From positions 425,170 to 489,169 of the forward strand of contig JARBJD010000019.1 of assembly GCA_033064195.1 (NCBI GenBank): a stretch of DNA of 64,000 nt, written 5' to 3'. Shown in pieces: positions 34,175-46,044 of the stretch. Made by a program: the position numbers and the translations under genes. The notes under the pieces were generated by a model. The model saw only the letters and a list, made by a program, of their open reading frames with translations, ran no database searches and was not told the origin of the DNA. Source of the stretch: Blattamonas nauphoetae. Taxonomy: Eukaryota > Preaxostyla > Oxymonadida. Each line of letters begins with the position of its first letter. Position 1 is the first letter of the stretch.

Positions 34175-37168
34175 ATGGCGTCAACACTCACCTCTTTGGA
34201 CAATGTGTTGAAGTTTACTGAACGCATTGGAGTGAAGCTATCTCTCTCACAGCTAAATTCTAGTCTTCAACAGGTTCTTATCAAGATTGTCGGTTTGTTG
34301 TGATTTTTCAGAAGAATTGATCAAATTTACACTTTCCACATCTCACGACAGAGGGTACTGAAAAATACTATGCTGATATCGATGCACAAAAATCCGCGTT
34401 AGAACAACAAGTCAAAAGTCTAAAAGAAGAGAACGCAACTCTGCATTCATCGGGTGGTCGTATGTTAGACATTTAACCAAATAACCTCCCATTCAGAAAC
34501 CTATGCTGTCACCTCAGAGGAGAATGAAGATGCCGAAGAGCTCCTACACTCAGCAAAAGCCATTAGTAAGCTCGAAAAGGAAGTCCGAAACCAAATGCGA
34601 ATCAATGCCAATCTGCAAAAGCAAGTGACCCTTCTCAAAGAGAGGCTCAAACAAATCAAGAGCGGGAGTACTGGCGAAGGGTATACCATCCACGAGAACG
34701 TCGCTGTCTTCAAAGACACGTCTTCTGTTCCATCCATCGCCAACATCGCCCAAGCTGAATTTGGTGATGAATACGAATCGAGTATGTGAGATATATGGAA
34801 ATTTGTGCTTTGGAAGGGATATTAGTGATGTTGCAAACATTTTGATTTTGTCGTCTGATCTCTCTCTGCAGTGGTGCTTGCCCCTGAATTGGACTTTCCT
34901 GTCGTCCCAAAAATTGCCGCTCTCCTCAACCGATTCGAAGAGCGAAAATACACACATCAATATCCTCTTCATCAAGTTTGCTTCTTTTTTCTCCAAATCT
35001 CTCTCCATTATCCCACTCTTCAACAATCTTCCTGTTTCGTCCTTCTTAGTTCGCGGATTTGTTTATTCAGCTTGCTGAAGAGGTTCGCTCGCTGGTTGCG
35101 ATGGAATGCAAAGTTCTCGAGTTGAAGAGCCCAATCTACATTTTTGGTGACATCCACGGCAACTACAAAGATCTTCGTTTCTATTTGAGCCGGTGTGAAC
35201 CAACACTTCTCTTATTAGCGAACAAGAAAACCGCCCAGACACATTTCTCGTTCCTTCATTCATATCGTCTCATATACCCTCTCAAGCTTTCTTTTATACG
35301 CTCATCGTTTCTCTTCCACTTGTTTCACGCAGGTTCAACCCAACTGGAAGAATGGGATGGCTCCCACATCGATTGCTGTTCCTCGGTGATTATGTTGATC
35401 GGTATGTCTCCATTTTCTTTGCTTTCGTTATGGTTCCTTTTTGGTGTTCTCTGTCATTGATTATTATTGATCTATATGTTGTTCATCTCCTGTTTTCTGC
35501 TTTTCTTTCAAAGAGGTGATCATTCAATTGAAGTTGTGGCAAGACTCTTCATTGACAAGATCTGCAGTCGAGTATGCCTCCTTTCTCACTCTTCCTTGTT
35601 CTCTCATGTCCCTACTGTCCTCCTCCCCTCTTTTCATCATTCACATTCTTCCTCCGTTCATTCCGATTTCAGAACAAAGTTTATTTGCTCCGAGGCAACC
35701 ACGAACTGAGCTATGTCAATTCTCAAGTCGAGACGTACGGTTCAGGCTGCTTCAAACTCCAATGTATTCTCAATCTCCGATCCTCTTTCTTTCTTTCTGC
35801 GTCGATCCTTTTTCATCATTCTCCTCCGTCCTTCTTTCTATTTATTTTGTCTTATATTTCTTTATTCATCGTTATATGTGTCTATTTCAACTCATTCTTT
35901 TTTCCTCACTTTCCCAATTGTCAGGTCAAAATCACTTCAAAACTCGCGGAGACGAGGTATTCTGGGCTATCAACAGAGCCTTCGATTGCCTTCCTCTCGC
36001 AGCCGTTGTCGACCACGAACTCTTCTGTGTCCACGGAGGAATCCCGAGACTCGATCTTCCCCCAATTCCCACTCCTCCACCTCCAAATCCTCCCATCAGG
36101 CCCCCAATCACCTTCTCGCTCGATAAGCAGAAATCCCTCGCTCGTACCGCGTCGACAATGAATCTTAATTTCTCCGTTTTTGGAGAAAAACAGCAATCCC
36201 TCCTTTCTTCTCTCGCCACAAGCGCCACGTCCCAAAGCACGGCCTCGCAGATTATGGGAAGAGGGGGGGCGCAGAATTTACAGATGAGCACAGCGACCTT
36301 GGATGCCTCGCCTTCCACGCTCGACCTCATCAAATCAACTTCTCTCTCCCCTGAAAACTTTTTCCATTCCTCAAAGGACACTCGAATTGAATCAATTCGC
36401 AACTTTCCTCCTTCCATCCCAGGCTCTCTTGCCTATCATGAGGCCTGTCCTCTCTTGTCTGATCTTCTCTGGGCCGATCCCGCCCCACCTAATCGTCCGC
36501 TCGATGCGAACGGTTTCTGTGTCGGGGTACGTGGCCCTGACAGTGTTATGTTCGGACAGAAGGCCGTTGATAACTTCCTCCAAAACGCAGGCCTCACACT
36601 CATCATTCGAGGCCACGAAGATCAAACTGACGGTGCTCAGCTCGCCTGCAACCAGAAAGTGTTCACCGTGTTCTCCTCATCCAATTACCGAAATAGTAAT
36701 AGTGGGGCATGCTTGCTATGCACAGACAAGAAGATCCACGTCGCCATCAAGCAATGCAATCTCCCGCGGTCAATGACGAGCTCTCAGTCAGGAACCAGAA
36801 TCCCCCACCTCTTCTCTGAGCAAGATTCACTGGAATTGAACACAGACAAGGGAGGAGTGGTGATTGGAGAACAAAAAGTCAAAGGGCAAGATCAGATCAA
36901 GTTCGAGATGAAAGGAGCCATGGAAGGACGACCTCAGAGCATGGTGCTTGGCGGGCCGTTGTATGCAGCGACCGGAAAGAAGCCAACACCACTCATGGTG
37001 ACCGCCAGCGAAGCTCCTGCTCAGAAGTCAGCCAGCCCTTCCAGTCCCACCACAAAGAAAAGATCTTTCTCAAAACCTGAAAGTGCCTCCAAGCGAGCTG
37101 AGGGGACACCAACACGCGTGAATTCTGGGGCTGCGAAGAAAGTTGTGACGAAGAAGTCAGAAAAGTAG
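34175..37168 (+). CDS. PPP-family Ser/Thr protein phosphatase with N-terminal coiled coil
   Basis: Nine exons join with matching phases: 34175-34292, 34352-34456, 34497-34781, 34872-34975, 35050-35192, 35333-35401, 35514-35571, 35673-35763, 35925-37168 (738 residues). The first 160 residues are a coiled coil (L-K-E-E-N-A-T-L and Q-V-T-L-L-K-E-R-L). The catalytic domain then shows all metal-site motifs: G-D-I-H-G (about 236), G-D-Y-V-D-R-G (about 271), L-R-G-N-H-E (about 300), H-G-G (about 361), W-A-D-P, and R-G-H-E. The substrate-loop motif F-S-A-P-N-Y is F-S-S-S-N-Y here. About 100 extra residues, Pro-rich then Ser-rich, sit between H-G-G-I-P-R and the W-A-D-P motif, where PP1/PP2A have about 25. 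The C-terminus is basic and Ser/Lys-rich. It should dephosphorylate Ser/Thr; the coiled coil suggests oligomerisation or docking. Confidence 0.93.
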
Positions 37169-37451
37169 GATGAATACATGTTTCTATCGAGAATATTCCT
37201 TGGTTTTAGTTTTTGTCGTTGTACATTCATTATAGATTTTCGTTATTCTCACCATTTCCTAAGAATTCAGTCATTTCGAACATTTTCTGGACTTGTGGAT
37301 GGATCTGTTTCATCAAAGTATCAGCAATTCCCCCTGTAAGATCCTGAAGAAGGATTTAAACAGACCAAAATTGATTGCAAGATAAGCAAGGATGATTGCG
37401 AGATGAACGAAAATAAGGACAAAAGAATAAAACCGAAAGAAAATTCGCAAA

Positions 37452-38810
37452 TTAAGCATCTGGAGGATAGAAAGGAGGAGGAAGCCCAGAAGTAGGCTCA
37501 TCCTTCAAATTGAGTGGCTGAAAATCGAAAGGTTTCGTCGGGTCACTCACAACATCTGCGGACGGTGGGGGTTGGCCTCCAGAAGGAAGGTAGGCTGGGG
37601 GAGGGCCGCCCAACATAGAAAGGGCTGGGTTGTAAACAGAGTTATATGGGTTGTAGCTCGGATCAGCATAAGCTTGGGGAGGAGCGGACGGTCTTTGTTG
37701 GCTCATCTGAAACTGAGGTGGGAGTTGTGAAACACTTTTGAGACCAGGGTATGGGTCATATTGGGGTGTCTCTTGAGGGTTATATTGATATGTGGGTGTG
37801 AATTGGGGCTGACCGGGAGGAATACACGGAACGGACATAATTCCCGCACCCGGGTTGTATTGACCCTGACCTGGTTGTGGAGGGACTTGATTTTGGGTGT
37901 ACGGCGGTGCTGTCTGCCCATAAAGCGGTTGCAGATTGCCTTGGGTGTTCACTGGTTGGCCGTCCTCGCGTCGAATTTGGGACTCGGTGAAGGTTGGTGG
38001 AGGTGGAGCGGATGCGGGAATGTCTGGTGCTGCCCATTGATTACCGAGTGAGGCTGGTGTTTCATAAGGGATTCCATATTGTTGGCAAATCTGACTTAGT
38101 TCTTTTGAGACTAAATCATCAGGTGGGATCGAGTTGTCCCATTTTGTGATGAAGCGAGGAGTAATCCCAGATAAGCCCTGTTCCCATTCTGCGACCTTTT
38201 CTGGTCCGTATTTGCTTTTGATATGCTTTTTCAACGCCGTGAGATACTCCACGTCTGCGAACCTTTGTGCATAGACAAGGCTGAATGAAAGATAAAAAAC
38301 GCGAGTATGGGGAAGTTAGGAATGGGGACGAGCATACCCACCAACTGATTCTGTCATATTGTCTGGGCACACCACTTCTGAATCAAGGAATGTGAGACGA
38401 GCCTTAACAAGCTCGCAATAGATTTCGATGATTTGATGTCCTTCGTATTCGTGACGAGCACTGATGAATGATTCCGTCTAGATCAAGAAAAAAGAGAATT
38501 GATGATGGGTGATGAAGTTGCAGGAATAAACAAACTTTTGCACGAGCAATTTCTGTTTTACCCTGTTTCATCAGATTTGCGATATCCATCTTGGCTGCTT
38601 CAATCTTTCTTTGCATCTAAGATCACGAATTCGTCATGTCGATGAATAAGGAGGCAAACTTGAGGAAGAAGTTTTTTCAGTCTGACAAGGCAGTACTGAA
38701 GGCAAGTGGCGACTTCGGCTGAAAGATGAATGAGAAAAAGAAAGAGTGAGACGTTTCTTCCATTTGCCCTTGTATGGGGGTTTAGGTTTCCCTGTATTGG
38801 TTGATGACAT
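37452..38810 (-). CDS. IST1: IST1-like ESCRT-III regulator
   Basis: Five exons, 5' to 3': 38810-38753, 38718-38660, 38616-38536, 38477-38338, 38280-37452, all in phase, give 388 residues. The N-terminal 180 residues match the IST1 (regulator of Vps4) domain: V-R-L-K-K-L-L-P-Q, then A-A-K-M-D-I-A-N-L-M-K-Q-G-K-T-E-I-A-R-A-K, then I-E-I-Y-C-E-L-V-K-A-R, a helix V-E-Y-L-T-A-L-K-K-H, and a closing Y-G-I-P-Y-E-T-P (human IST1: Y-N-V-P-Y-E). The rest is a Pro/Gln/Tyr-rich tail. IST1 binds ESCRT-III and Vps4 and acts in endosomal sorting, abscission and membrane scission. I do not see a clear MIM motif at the C-terminus. Introns are 34-58 nt. The start is the first ATG of the exon carrying K-P-P-Y-K-G-K-W-K-K. 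Confidence 0.92.
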
Positions 38811-39107
38811 GAGATCGTCCCGCAAGAATTACATTCTCACAGTTATCGGATCAAGTTATCCACATACTGCGCTATCTAATGAGCAGAGACGATGTATTTC
38901 ATGTTTCAAAATCCCTTTCAGAAAATTTCAAGTTCAGTACTGGTTCTGGAAACAAGGTACGTGACAAAAGTGTCTGGATTGTCAATGGTTGCGCTGGCTA
39001 GACTCATTCCAACAACCACAAACAAATTATGAGAGTATATCGAAATGAAGACTGAATTAAAGCATAATATACAGTTTATCGCTCTGAAACAGATGAAAAA
39101 TCTGGAT

Positions 39108-41571
39108 TCATCGCTTTTTCGGTAATTTCGTCCTTGTTGAGGGTGATGTTTGAAGGACAGGATGAAATAGACACCCTTCATTCTCTTTCTGCTTTTGAGT
39201 GATGTTAGCATCCTCGCTTCTGATGTTTCTTCGAATTCTGTCCAACTCAATGGCTTCAAGATCATAAACATTGTGTTTTCGTTCGCTGGCAGTTTTAATC
39301 TCATCATACGCTTCATCAAGCCGCATTTGTGCTTTCCGACGTTCCTCCGCACGAAATTGTTGCATTGCTTCATCATCGTCAAACGAGTCTGAAATAACAA
39401 CATCTGTGCTTGTTTCAGTCTTTTGGATTACTTTAGATGTAGATGGACGTTTGGGGTTGTGTTTGGGGGAAGGAGAACCTTTAGCGGGAGATTGAGAGAG
39501 AGTCTTGACGACGGTGGATGATTCGCGATTATTTGACGGTGAAGTGGGAGATGGAAGAACATCTGGTCGCATATCTTGTGGAGGGCCACGTAGAAACTCA
39601 GTGAGTTCATTTGGATTCATATTAGAGAGCACTGACGTCTCAGAAGGGTGAGCGGCCGGATCGTCTGAGGCCTTTCCTGTGAGTGCAGCTTTCTTCATTT
39701 GTTCTTCTTCAAAAGCAAGTTCTTGATTCGTCCTATTCAATAGATCCTTGAACATTGCGTCCTTCCTTCTTAACACTGGAACGAACGGTTTCTTCTGAGT
39801 GTTGGCAGGTTGTGCGACAAACGACACCATTCCTTCATCAATCATCACATTGATTTCAGTTCTTTTCAGGCCCTCTTTTTCTCTTCGATTTATTGCATCG
39901 GCATAGAGGCGTTCAGAGGGAGGGGAAGTGGGGGTGAGAGAGTTGGCTTTCTTCGAAAGAATGGGTGAAAAGGAGCATTGTGCCTGTTCTGAACAATCAA
40001 TGGCTTTCTGGAGGTTCTTTCGTTTGGCTTGAACTGATTGACTCCATGCGAACTGTGCGAATCCACGATGACTACACACTTTCGAATTTTTTGAAATAAA
40101 TCAGACAACAAAACCAAATAAGAAGTGAGATCATACGACGCATCTAAATTTCTCTTCTAACGAGCTCTATAGTGATAAACGGTCACAACTTTCTTCTGTC
40201 GTCATTATCTACGAACATGTGAGGTTTCTGTTTTGTTGAACTGGAAATTATCAGACAGTGAATGTTTTGATGCTGAAACTGGAGCTTGAAGGACAAACAA
40301 CCAAAACACGGTGATATCCGACATTGTGATCAGATCGCAGAAAATGACTTCCCAATGTCTCGTGTGTCATTCAAAAGAATCTTATTCGACTTTGTTCTTG
40401 TTTTTAGTGACATAACGTCCCGAGTTTATTCTCGCAAAGGATATGGTCGACTTCAGAAGTTGGTTCGAAGCAAACACGGGAACTGAATGGCGACTGACTA
40501 TTGTCATGTCTGAAAATGTTGATAAAAAGGGATCAAACACGACCAAGTTGGATAAATATGTCTGGTTCCGTCTAAATGCGAATCGCAGTGAACTGTCGAT
40601 TGGAGTCTGTTTCTTTTGTGATTGACTCAGAATGGCATAGGTTGGGAGACGATTCCTGAAAACAGATAAGATTTGTGCGATTGTTTGATTGACCATGTCC
40701 TTTGGATGAGATTGAAGATAGAAATCGCCTGATTTTGACCGGATTGGTTTGAGGAGTGTATTGTCCGAAAAAATGTGTGAAATGAGTTGTCAACACCGAT
40801 GATATGGTGTTTGGTTTGATCACTAGTTTACTTGTTGGAGATCAGGATAAAAGAATGGACTTCCTTTTCTTGCGAACCAATATTCGACGAGAGAGCTGAA
40901 TTTGTGAGATATTTGATGAGAATGTGACATAATCTGATATTTCTTAGTGGAAGACTGACTTTCTGCGATTGATAAGGTCTCAAAAGAAGATGCAATCGAA
41001 ACCAATTTTCTGAAATGGGCGAGCGAAATGAAACGAATAAGGAATGAAATGGCAAAAGAAAGGTATGAGGCGTGATCTCCTCTTCCTTCTATTGGTCACG
41101 ACTCAATCTGGTGCGTTTTTGAGGATAGTGCGAAGTCATCGTGGATTCGCACAACTGGTCATCAACTGATCTGGTCATTCCTTTCGCTCTTTTCGTGATT
41201 TTGGGTTTGAATTGAACGTCCTGCTTGGCTTGCTCTGCTTCAGAAAGGAAAATTCTATCCCGGGTCTCCTGCCGGCGATACACAATTTCCTGCTGACGCT
41301 CGTCAAACGCCATTTCTGAAAGTCTTGTCGTTCGGGAAGCTGAGGACAAGGCTGGAGAACGTCCGGCTGGAGGGGCTTCTTCAGCAACAGATACAACAGA
41401 ATGGGGAAGATGAAGAAAATCTTCAGATTTATTCGATGACATGGTCGACAATGGAGAATTGGCTGTTTTCTGAGATGGATGAGTGTCAAGAGCTGGTGAG
41501 GGATGCTCAGTTGTTACATATGTCAGAGTGTTTGAAGAGTGTGTTGAAGTTGGATCGGAGTTTCGTTCCAT
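39108..41571 (-). pseudogene. Unknown protein gene split by TIR element copy 2
   Basis: The 5' part (41571-41157) ends M-T-R-S-V-D-D-Q. The 3' part (40050-39108) begins F-A-W-S-Q-S-V-Q-A-K-R. Between them sit the element and one extra copy of the 4-bp target. Without those the two parts read through in one frame, about 450 residues. The protein has repeated F-x-P-x-[IL] motifs: F-K-P-K-I-T, F-S-P-I-L-S, F-H-P-V-L-Q. It also has an R-L-Y-A-D-A-I-N-R-R stretch and an acidic/basic helical end. Similar F-x-P plus R-L-Y patterns occur in protist flagellar or cytoskeletal proteins of unknown function; I do not recognise the gene. Another exon may lie upstream (frame 41767-41640) but its junction could not be resolved. 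Confidence 0.75.
40055..41152. mobile_element. TIR DNA element, copy 2 (1,098 bp)
   Basis: Same termini and orientation as copy 1, with 19-bp perfect TIRs and flanking AACT direct repeats (40051-40054 and 41153-41156). Only scattered substitutions and a few small indels separate the copies, so both moved recently. It interrupts the coding exon of the F-x-P repeat protein. Confidence 0.92.
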
Positions 41572-41956
41572 TGATAAGTTTGTGAGGAAAAAGAAGAAAG
41601 AGTGGGTGCTCTCGAAATTGAATCAGAAGATGATTCAGTTGACCTGAAAATCTCGTTTTATGAAACAAATCAAACATTTGTCGCTCTTTCCACTTCGTTA
41701 ATTGAGTAATTGCTTGATCCGACCGAATCGTTTTTCGAAAGAGTTCCTCCTTCCATCTCAGGCGCAATCGACCCTTTCAGACCTCTTTGGAACTAATTCC
41801 ATATCTGAAGGACTGGTTTGGACCTTCATTGGATTCATATAAATACTCTCTTACCCTTGATTCACTTGACGATCATTCATCATCTCTTTCTCATCTATTT
41901 GATCTTTGTTTCAATTATTACCCCTTTCCGACAATCTTGGACATGTTTTGTTTCAG

Positions 41957-43921
41957 ATGGAAGAATTCAGGAGATGCGAAAGTGAGTTCAAGAATGGTGA
42001 TGAAACCGTCCAATTCAAGATCGCTCATTCTGTCCTCACCATTCTCACATCAGGTCTGTCAAATACTTTCTTTCTGATTTTTTGATTGTTTACGATCGTT
42101 TTCTTTTGATTTGGATCATTCATTTTTCTTCATTGTGGGGTTTTAGAATCATCAAAAATGAAAGCACAAATTGAGATTGGGATTCGGAGTGGATTACTGG
42201 AGTTATTTTCAGAACGACTTTCTTCGGATTGTCCATCCACTCTTTCTGTCTGTCTCTCTTCTTCTCTCGATATGATGTTATTTCTCATTCCTTTTTCTTC
42301 GACGATTTTCAGGCAATTCTGTCCAGTGTGATCGTGATGATGGCGGAATCAGTGTCAGAAGGAAGACAGAGACTTCGAAGTGACTTAATTCCTTCCCTCC
42401 TTGCCCTCACATCTGTATGTTCCACACTTTCTTCATCTCTTCTCTTTCTCCTTCTTTATCCTCATCTCGTTGCTGTTTTGATGATCAGCATGCAGACAGT
42501 TCGTTGTCGACACCAGCCACACACTCGATCGGGTCTGGTCTCTTTTCTCTTCTTCATCATTCTCTCATCTCTTCTCTCTCGTTCTCTCTCCTTTTGCTTT
42601 GATTTATGTTTGAAGTCTTCTGTTTGGTGGAAGTCTTTCGTCGATTGAACTGGAGGGAGTGTTGAGTTCGGGAATTGTGGAGAGACTTTGCACTCAAATC
42701 GAAAGCGAACCTTGCGAAGTGGATCTTCTCCCAGCACTTCATGTTTTGGACAGATTGTGCTCAGGATTGAGCGAAGTGATCGAACAAGAGAGATCGAAAG
42801 CAACAGAAAAGAAGAAAGAATAATCAAAGGAAGACCAGTTCTCGCTGACTCGTCGGTGTGGATTCGCGCTGTCTCGAATCGAACAAGGAGTTCGAAGACT
42901 TGAGAAGAGAGTTGGAGGACAAGTTCATTGTGACGAGAAAACACGAAACATCCAAAAAGAAGTTGGAGGAATGATTGTTCGTCATTTCCGATCGTCGATC
43001 CACTCGTTGGAGAAAGAGATTGGAGAGATTGGGATTGACTTGGTGGCTGTTCGAAGGGAGATGGATGACAAAATGAGACAGATGGAAGCAGAACGGACGA
43101 AGTTGCGAGAAGAAGTGGAGAAGGAGAAGAGAGAGATGGAGATGCGAGAGAACGAGAGAGAGATGGCAGCAAAGAAAGCGGAAGAGGAGAGACAAAGAGA
43201 GTTCTCGAGGAAGATGGGAGAGATGGAAGCAGAAAGAGAGAAGGAGAAAAGAGAGATGGAAGAGATGAAGAAGCTTCACGAAAAATGGATTGAAGAAGGA
43301 CGGCAGAGGGATGAAGAGAAGAAAAGAGAAGAAGAAAAGAAGCGAGAGGAGAGAAGGAGGAACTTGAAGGAAGGAGCAGCAGCAATCGAGGTGTTCCAAC
43401 AAGACAATTACCAAGTCACAGGAAATGTGTTCACCAAATTAACAACCACAAACCATCACCTTCTCTCGCATTCATTTGGAGAAGTCATCGTGCGAATCAC
43501 TTTCATCATTCGAACCATCGGCAACGAGTTTTATTTTGGGTTGATCTCGACCGACCTGACAGAACTGACAAGGACTGGACCAAGATTTTTCGCAAACGCG
43601 AAAGGAGGAGCTGGATGGGATTGTCATTCGACTTTTCGATATGCGAGACAGAACAGTAAAGATTCGTACATTGCAAATGCGTGCAAAAGAGGGTATGTTG
43701 GACAGCGTGTGGTGATGGAGGCAGATGGACGAGAAGGGAAGAGAACACTTCGACTGTCGCAGGATGGAGAGACGCAACCAACATTCTTCTCAAACATCCC
43801 TATTCCGTTCAGATTCGTCATCCATCCTTATTCGGCAAATTCAGCAGTTGAGATTGTGTCCACAGAAGTGTTGAGAGAGGTGTCGATGGTTGGAGGGAAT
43901 TTGGACGTGGTGATGGACTAG
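41957..43921 (+). pseudogene. Helical-repeat plus coiled-coil plus SPRY-like gene with one in-frame TAA
   Basis: Exons 41957-42053, 42147-42247, 42313-42414, 42489-42532 and 42616-43921 join in phase. The first 190 residues are helical and armadillo-like (F-K-I-A-H-S-V-L-T-I-L-T type helices, L-L-E-L-F-S-E-R-L, L-I-P-S-L-L-A-L-T). In the last exon the frame meets TAA at 42821-42823. It is then open again, without shift, to the TAG at 43921. That second stretch encodes R-R-L-E-K-R-V, a long E/K/R coiled coil (43020-43380), and a SPRY-like domain (V-T-G-N-V-F-T-K, R-I-T-F-I-I, T-L-R-L-S-Q-D-G). Either the TAA is a recent nonsense mutation or sequencing error, or two adjacent genes are involved. 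ATG 41957 is just behind an acceptor-like TTTGTTTCAG, so an upstream exon may exist. Confidence 0.65.
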
Positions 43922-44213
43922 TCAGAGCTTTTCTCTCCGAAATTCTCCACTTGAAATGCACTGGCTCAAACGAGTCTGAGAACTGTTTTTTTCACGAAAT
44001 CACTTCATGGATGCCATCGTCTCTTTATTTGGCGTCTCTCCGATCCGAATCGAGTCAATGTGGGATAACTTGATGGGCTGCGACTGAATGTTGCTGAAAA
44101 TGCTCTGTGTTCATATTCAATCCTCTTTCGTTGAACGTCTCGCTTGTAATGAAGAGAAGCTGACTTCCACATTCCGACCCATAAAGTGTGATTCGAGAAA
44201 CTCACCGAAAGGA
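43922..44213. promoter_or_regulatory. Upstream region of FLNW copy 1, with GACCCATAAAGTGTG motif
   Basis: A GACCCATAAAGTGTG motif stands at 44176-44190, about 25 bases before the ATG. The preceding 100 bases resemble the region upstream of FLNW copy 6 (54910-55038), so the two promoters are duplicates. Confidence 0.4.
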
Positions 44214-45287
44214 ATGGGTGCTGTTGTCTCGAAGATTTCTTCCTCCACTGTTTCTCCATCCCAAGGTTTGCTTTGATCTCATTTGTTATTCACCACAGAT
44301 TGTTCTCGTTTTCTGAACTGGAAGGAAGAAGAACTTCAAACTCAATCTGAAGCGGCCGTTGTCTTTCTGTCTCTTGTTGCCAATGTGAAGTTCCAGCCTG
44401 CATTTGATGACTCTCTGGAAGCGAAAGCAGTGAATTTTCTGATATCTATGAATTGGGATGACGAAGAATCAACGGCTGTTTTTCTCAGCTCCTTTGGGCA
44501 AACTCGTGATGAATATTCATCCAACTTCGTACAGACCTTTACGACGCTTGTTTCATCTTCCAATCGGGCAATCACCGCAGCAGCAATGGAGATGCTCATA
44601 TCAGTGATATCCAATTGTTCAGCCAAAGACCGACTTTCCCTCGTCAAAGCTGATCTAATCCCTCAACTCACCAGCACTCTCAATCTGCTGTCTCTCTCCC
44701 CAACCGAAGCGGTCTTTTTCCACATTTGCCTCATGACAATCCTCGACGACTCTCTCTGGCACGCAACTCCGTTTGGTCTCATCGAACTTGGAATTACCGA
44801 TGGCGATGAAGAACAAGCTGTTCACAAGATGCTTTTCAAGCAAGTGTTGGAGCCTTCCAAGAAGTATTTATGTCATTTGTGCGTGAACCGCTTTTCGATC
44901 GGAAATGATGCGCAATCCATGCAATTCCTGACAACCCTCATCCGACTTCTCCAAATATGTCCTTATTATCCACCTACTATGGATTTTGTTCTTCATATGC
45001 CAGTCTTCCTCACGATCCCAAGTTGTCTCTCATTCTGCGAGTATGATGAGTCAATCTTTAATTTTCTGCTTTATGTGTGTCATGCCCAGCGGGAATGGAA
45101 CAAGAAAGGGGGAAACCAGCGACATATGTGGGAGACAGTGCATCGAATGTTGAGAATGGAGGGCATCGAAGATATGATGGAGGAAATTCTGCAGAATGAC
45201 AAAAACGCATCATGGGGAAAATGGATTGTTACCAACTCGATCACAGGGAACAATATGCTGGGCATGAACCTCCCAGCACTTCGGTAA
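44214..45287 (+). CDS. FLNW family copy 1, N-myristoylation signal
   Basis: Exon 1 (44214-44265) encodes M-G-A-V-V-S-K-I-S. A 33-nt intron (44266-44298, GTTTGC...CACCACAG) is removed and exon 2 (44299-45287) follows in phase, total 346 residues. Without splicing a TGA comes at once. Gly2 with Ser6-Lys7 is a strong N-myristoylation pattern, which suggests membrane attachment. Exon 2 begins D-C-S-R-F-L-N-W. It is helical and armadillo-like: L-V-K-A-D-L-I-P-Q-L, C-V-N-R-F-S-I, P-V-F-L-T-I-P-S-C-L-S-F, and R-M-L-R-M-E-G-I-E-D. It ends in a G-M-N-L-P box. No catalytic motif is visible. The family occurs in tandem along the next 18 kb; its function is unknown. Confidence 0.85.
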
Positions 45288-45614
45288 AACCAAACAAGAA
45301 CAAGCGAACCTTCCGAAGTGTTTCTGACTCTTTTGAGCAACACCCGTCCTTCTCTTTGCGATTGCGACAGCCTCCGTCTTCCCAACTTCATCTCTTCTCT
45401 CCAATCTTGATTTCTGGACGATCCCTCAACACATCGCAGATTGTTCCGTCCATACTCTCTCGACCCACCTTTCACACCTCGTCCTGTCTCCGATCCAACC
45501 GCTCCCGACATTGTTCGAAGTTAATTGACCACACACCCCGCAGCTGTCTTCCCCTCCCTCGTGATTGCCCAGCTTGACTTTGCACAACATCGAGTTCGTT
45601 GTGGTTTGGATTTG
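45288..45614 (+). repeat. Spacer repeat R4, copy a
   Basis: Follows the stop of FLNW copy 1 and matches 50240-50562 after copy 4. It shares TTTGCGATTGCGACAGCCTC and a downstream ACATCGCAGATTGTTCC. No consistent open frame is seen, so it is probably a 3' flank duplicated with the gene. Confidence 0.6.
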
Positions 45615-46044
45615 GGGGAAGTATTTATGTTATTTATGCGTGAACCGCTGCTCGATCGTCGATGGAGAACAATCCAAGTCGTTCCTGATCCTACTTGGCC
45701 AACTCATCGACATAACTCCTTATTATCCACCGACTCTGGATGTTGTTCTTCACATGCCAGTCTTCGTCACGATCCCAAGCTGTCTGACATCCTTCGAAAA
45801 AGAAATGTCAATCTGGTGGTCTCAGCATTTCATGGTTGCTCACCAGCTGGAATGGAACAAAAAACGGAGAAGAGTGCAATGGTGGTGGAAGAAAGTGCAT
45901 CGAATGTTGAGAATGGAGGGCATCGAAGAAGTGATTGAAGTAAAGATGCAAAATAACAAAGAAAGACCGTGGGGAAGAGCAGTTGTTGAAAAATCGATGG
46001 AATGGAACAACTTAAATGGCATGAACCTTCCAAAACAAGAGTAG
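45615..46044 (+). pseudogene. FLNW family copy 2, 5'-truncated
   Basis: The frame joins the family in mid-protein (K-Y-L-C-Y-L-C-V-N-R-C-S-I) and is then intact to the stop through P-V-F-V-T-I-P-S-C-L-T, R-M-L-R-M-E-G-I-E-E and G-M-N-L-P. About 210 N-terminal residues are missing and replaced by spacer sequence. This is a deletion product between tandem copies. Confidence 0.8.

Noticed and set aside
40055-41152. Element interpreted as an intron of the interrupted gene
   Set aside because: It has exact TIRs and a 4-bp target duplication, lacks GT-AG ends at the borders, and is more than seven times longer than any other intron seen here.
42821-42823. TAA read as glutamine (alternative code known in some oxymonads)
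   Set aside because: TAA and TAG terminate other genes here at conserved family ends (FLNW copies, phosphatase, IST1), so the standard code is the better explanation.
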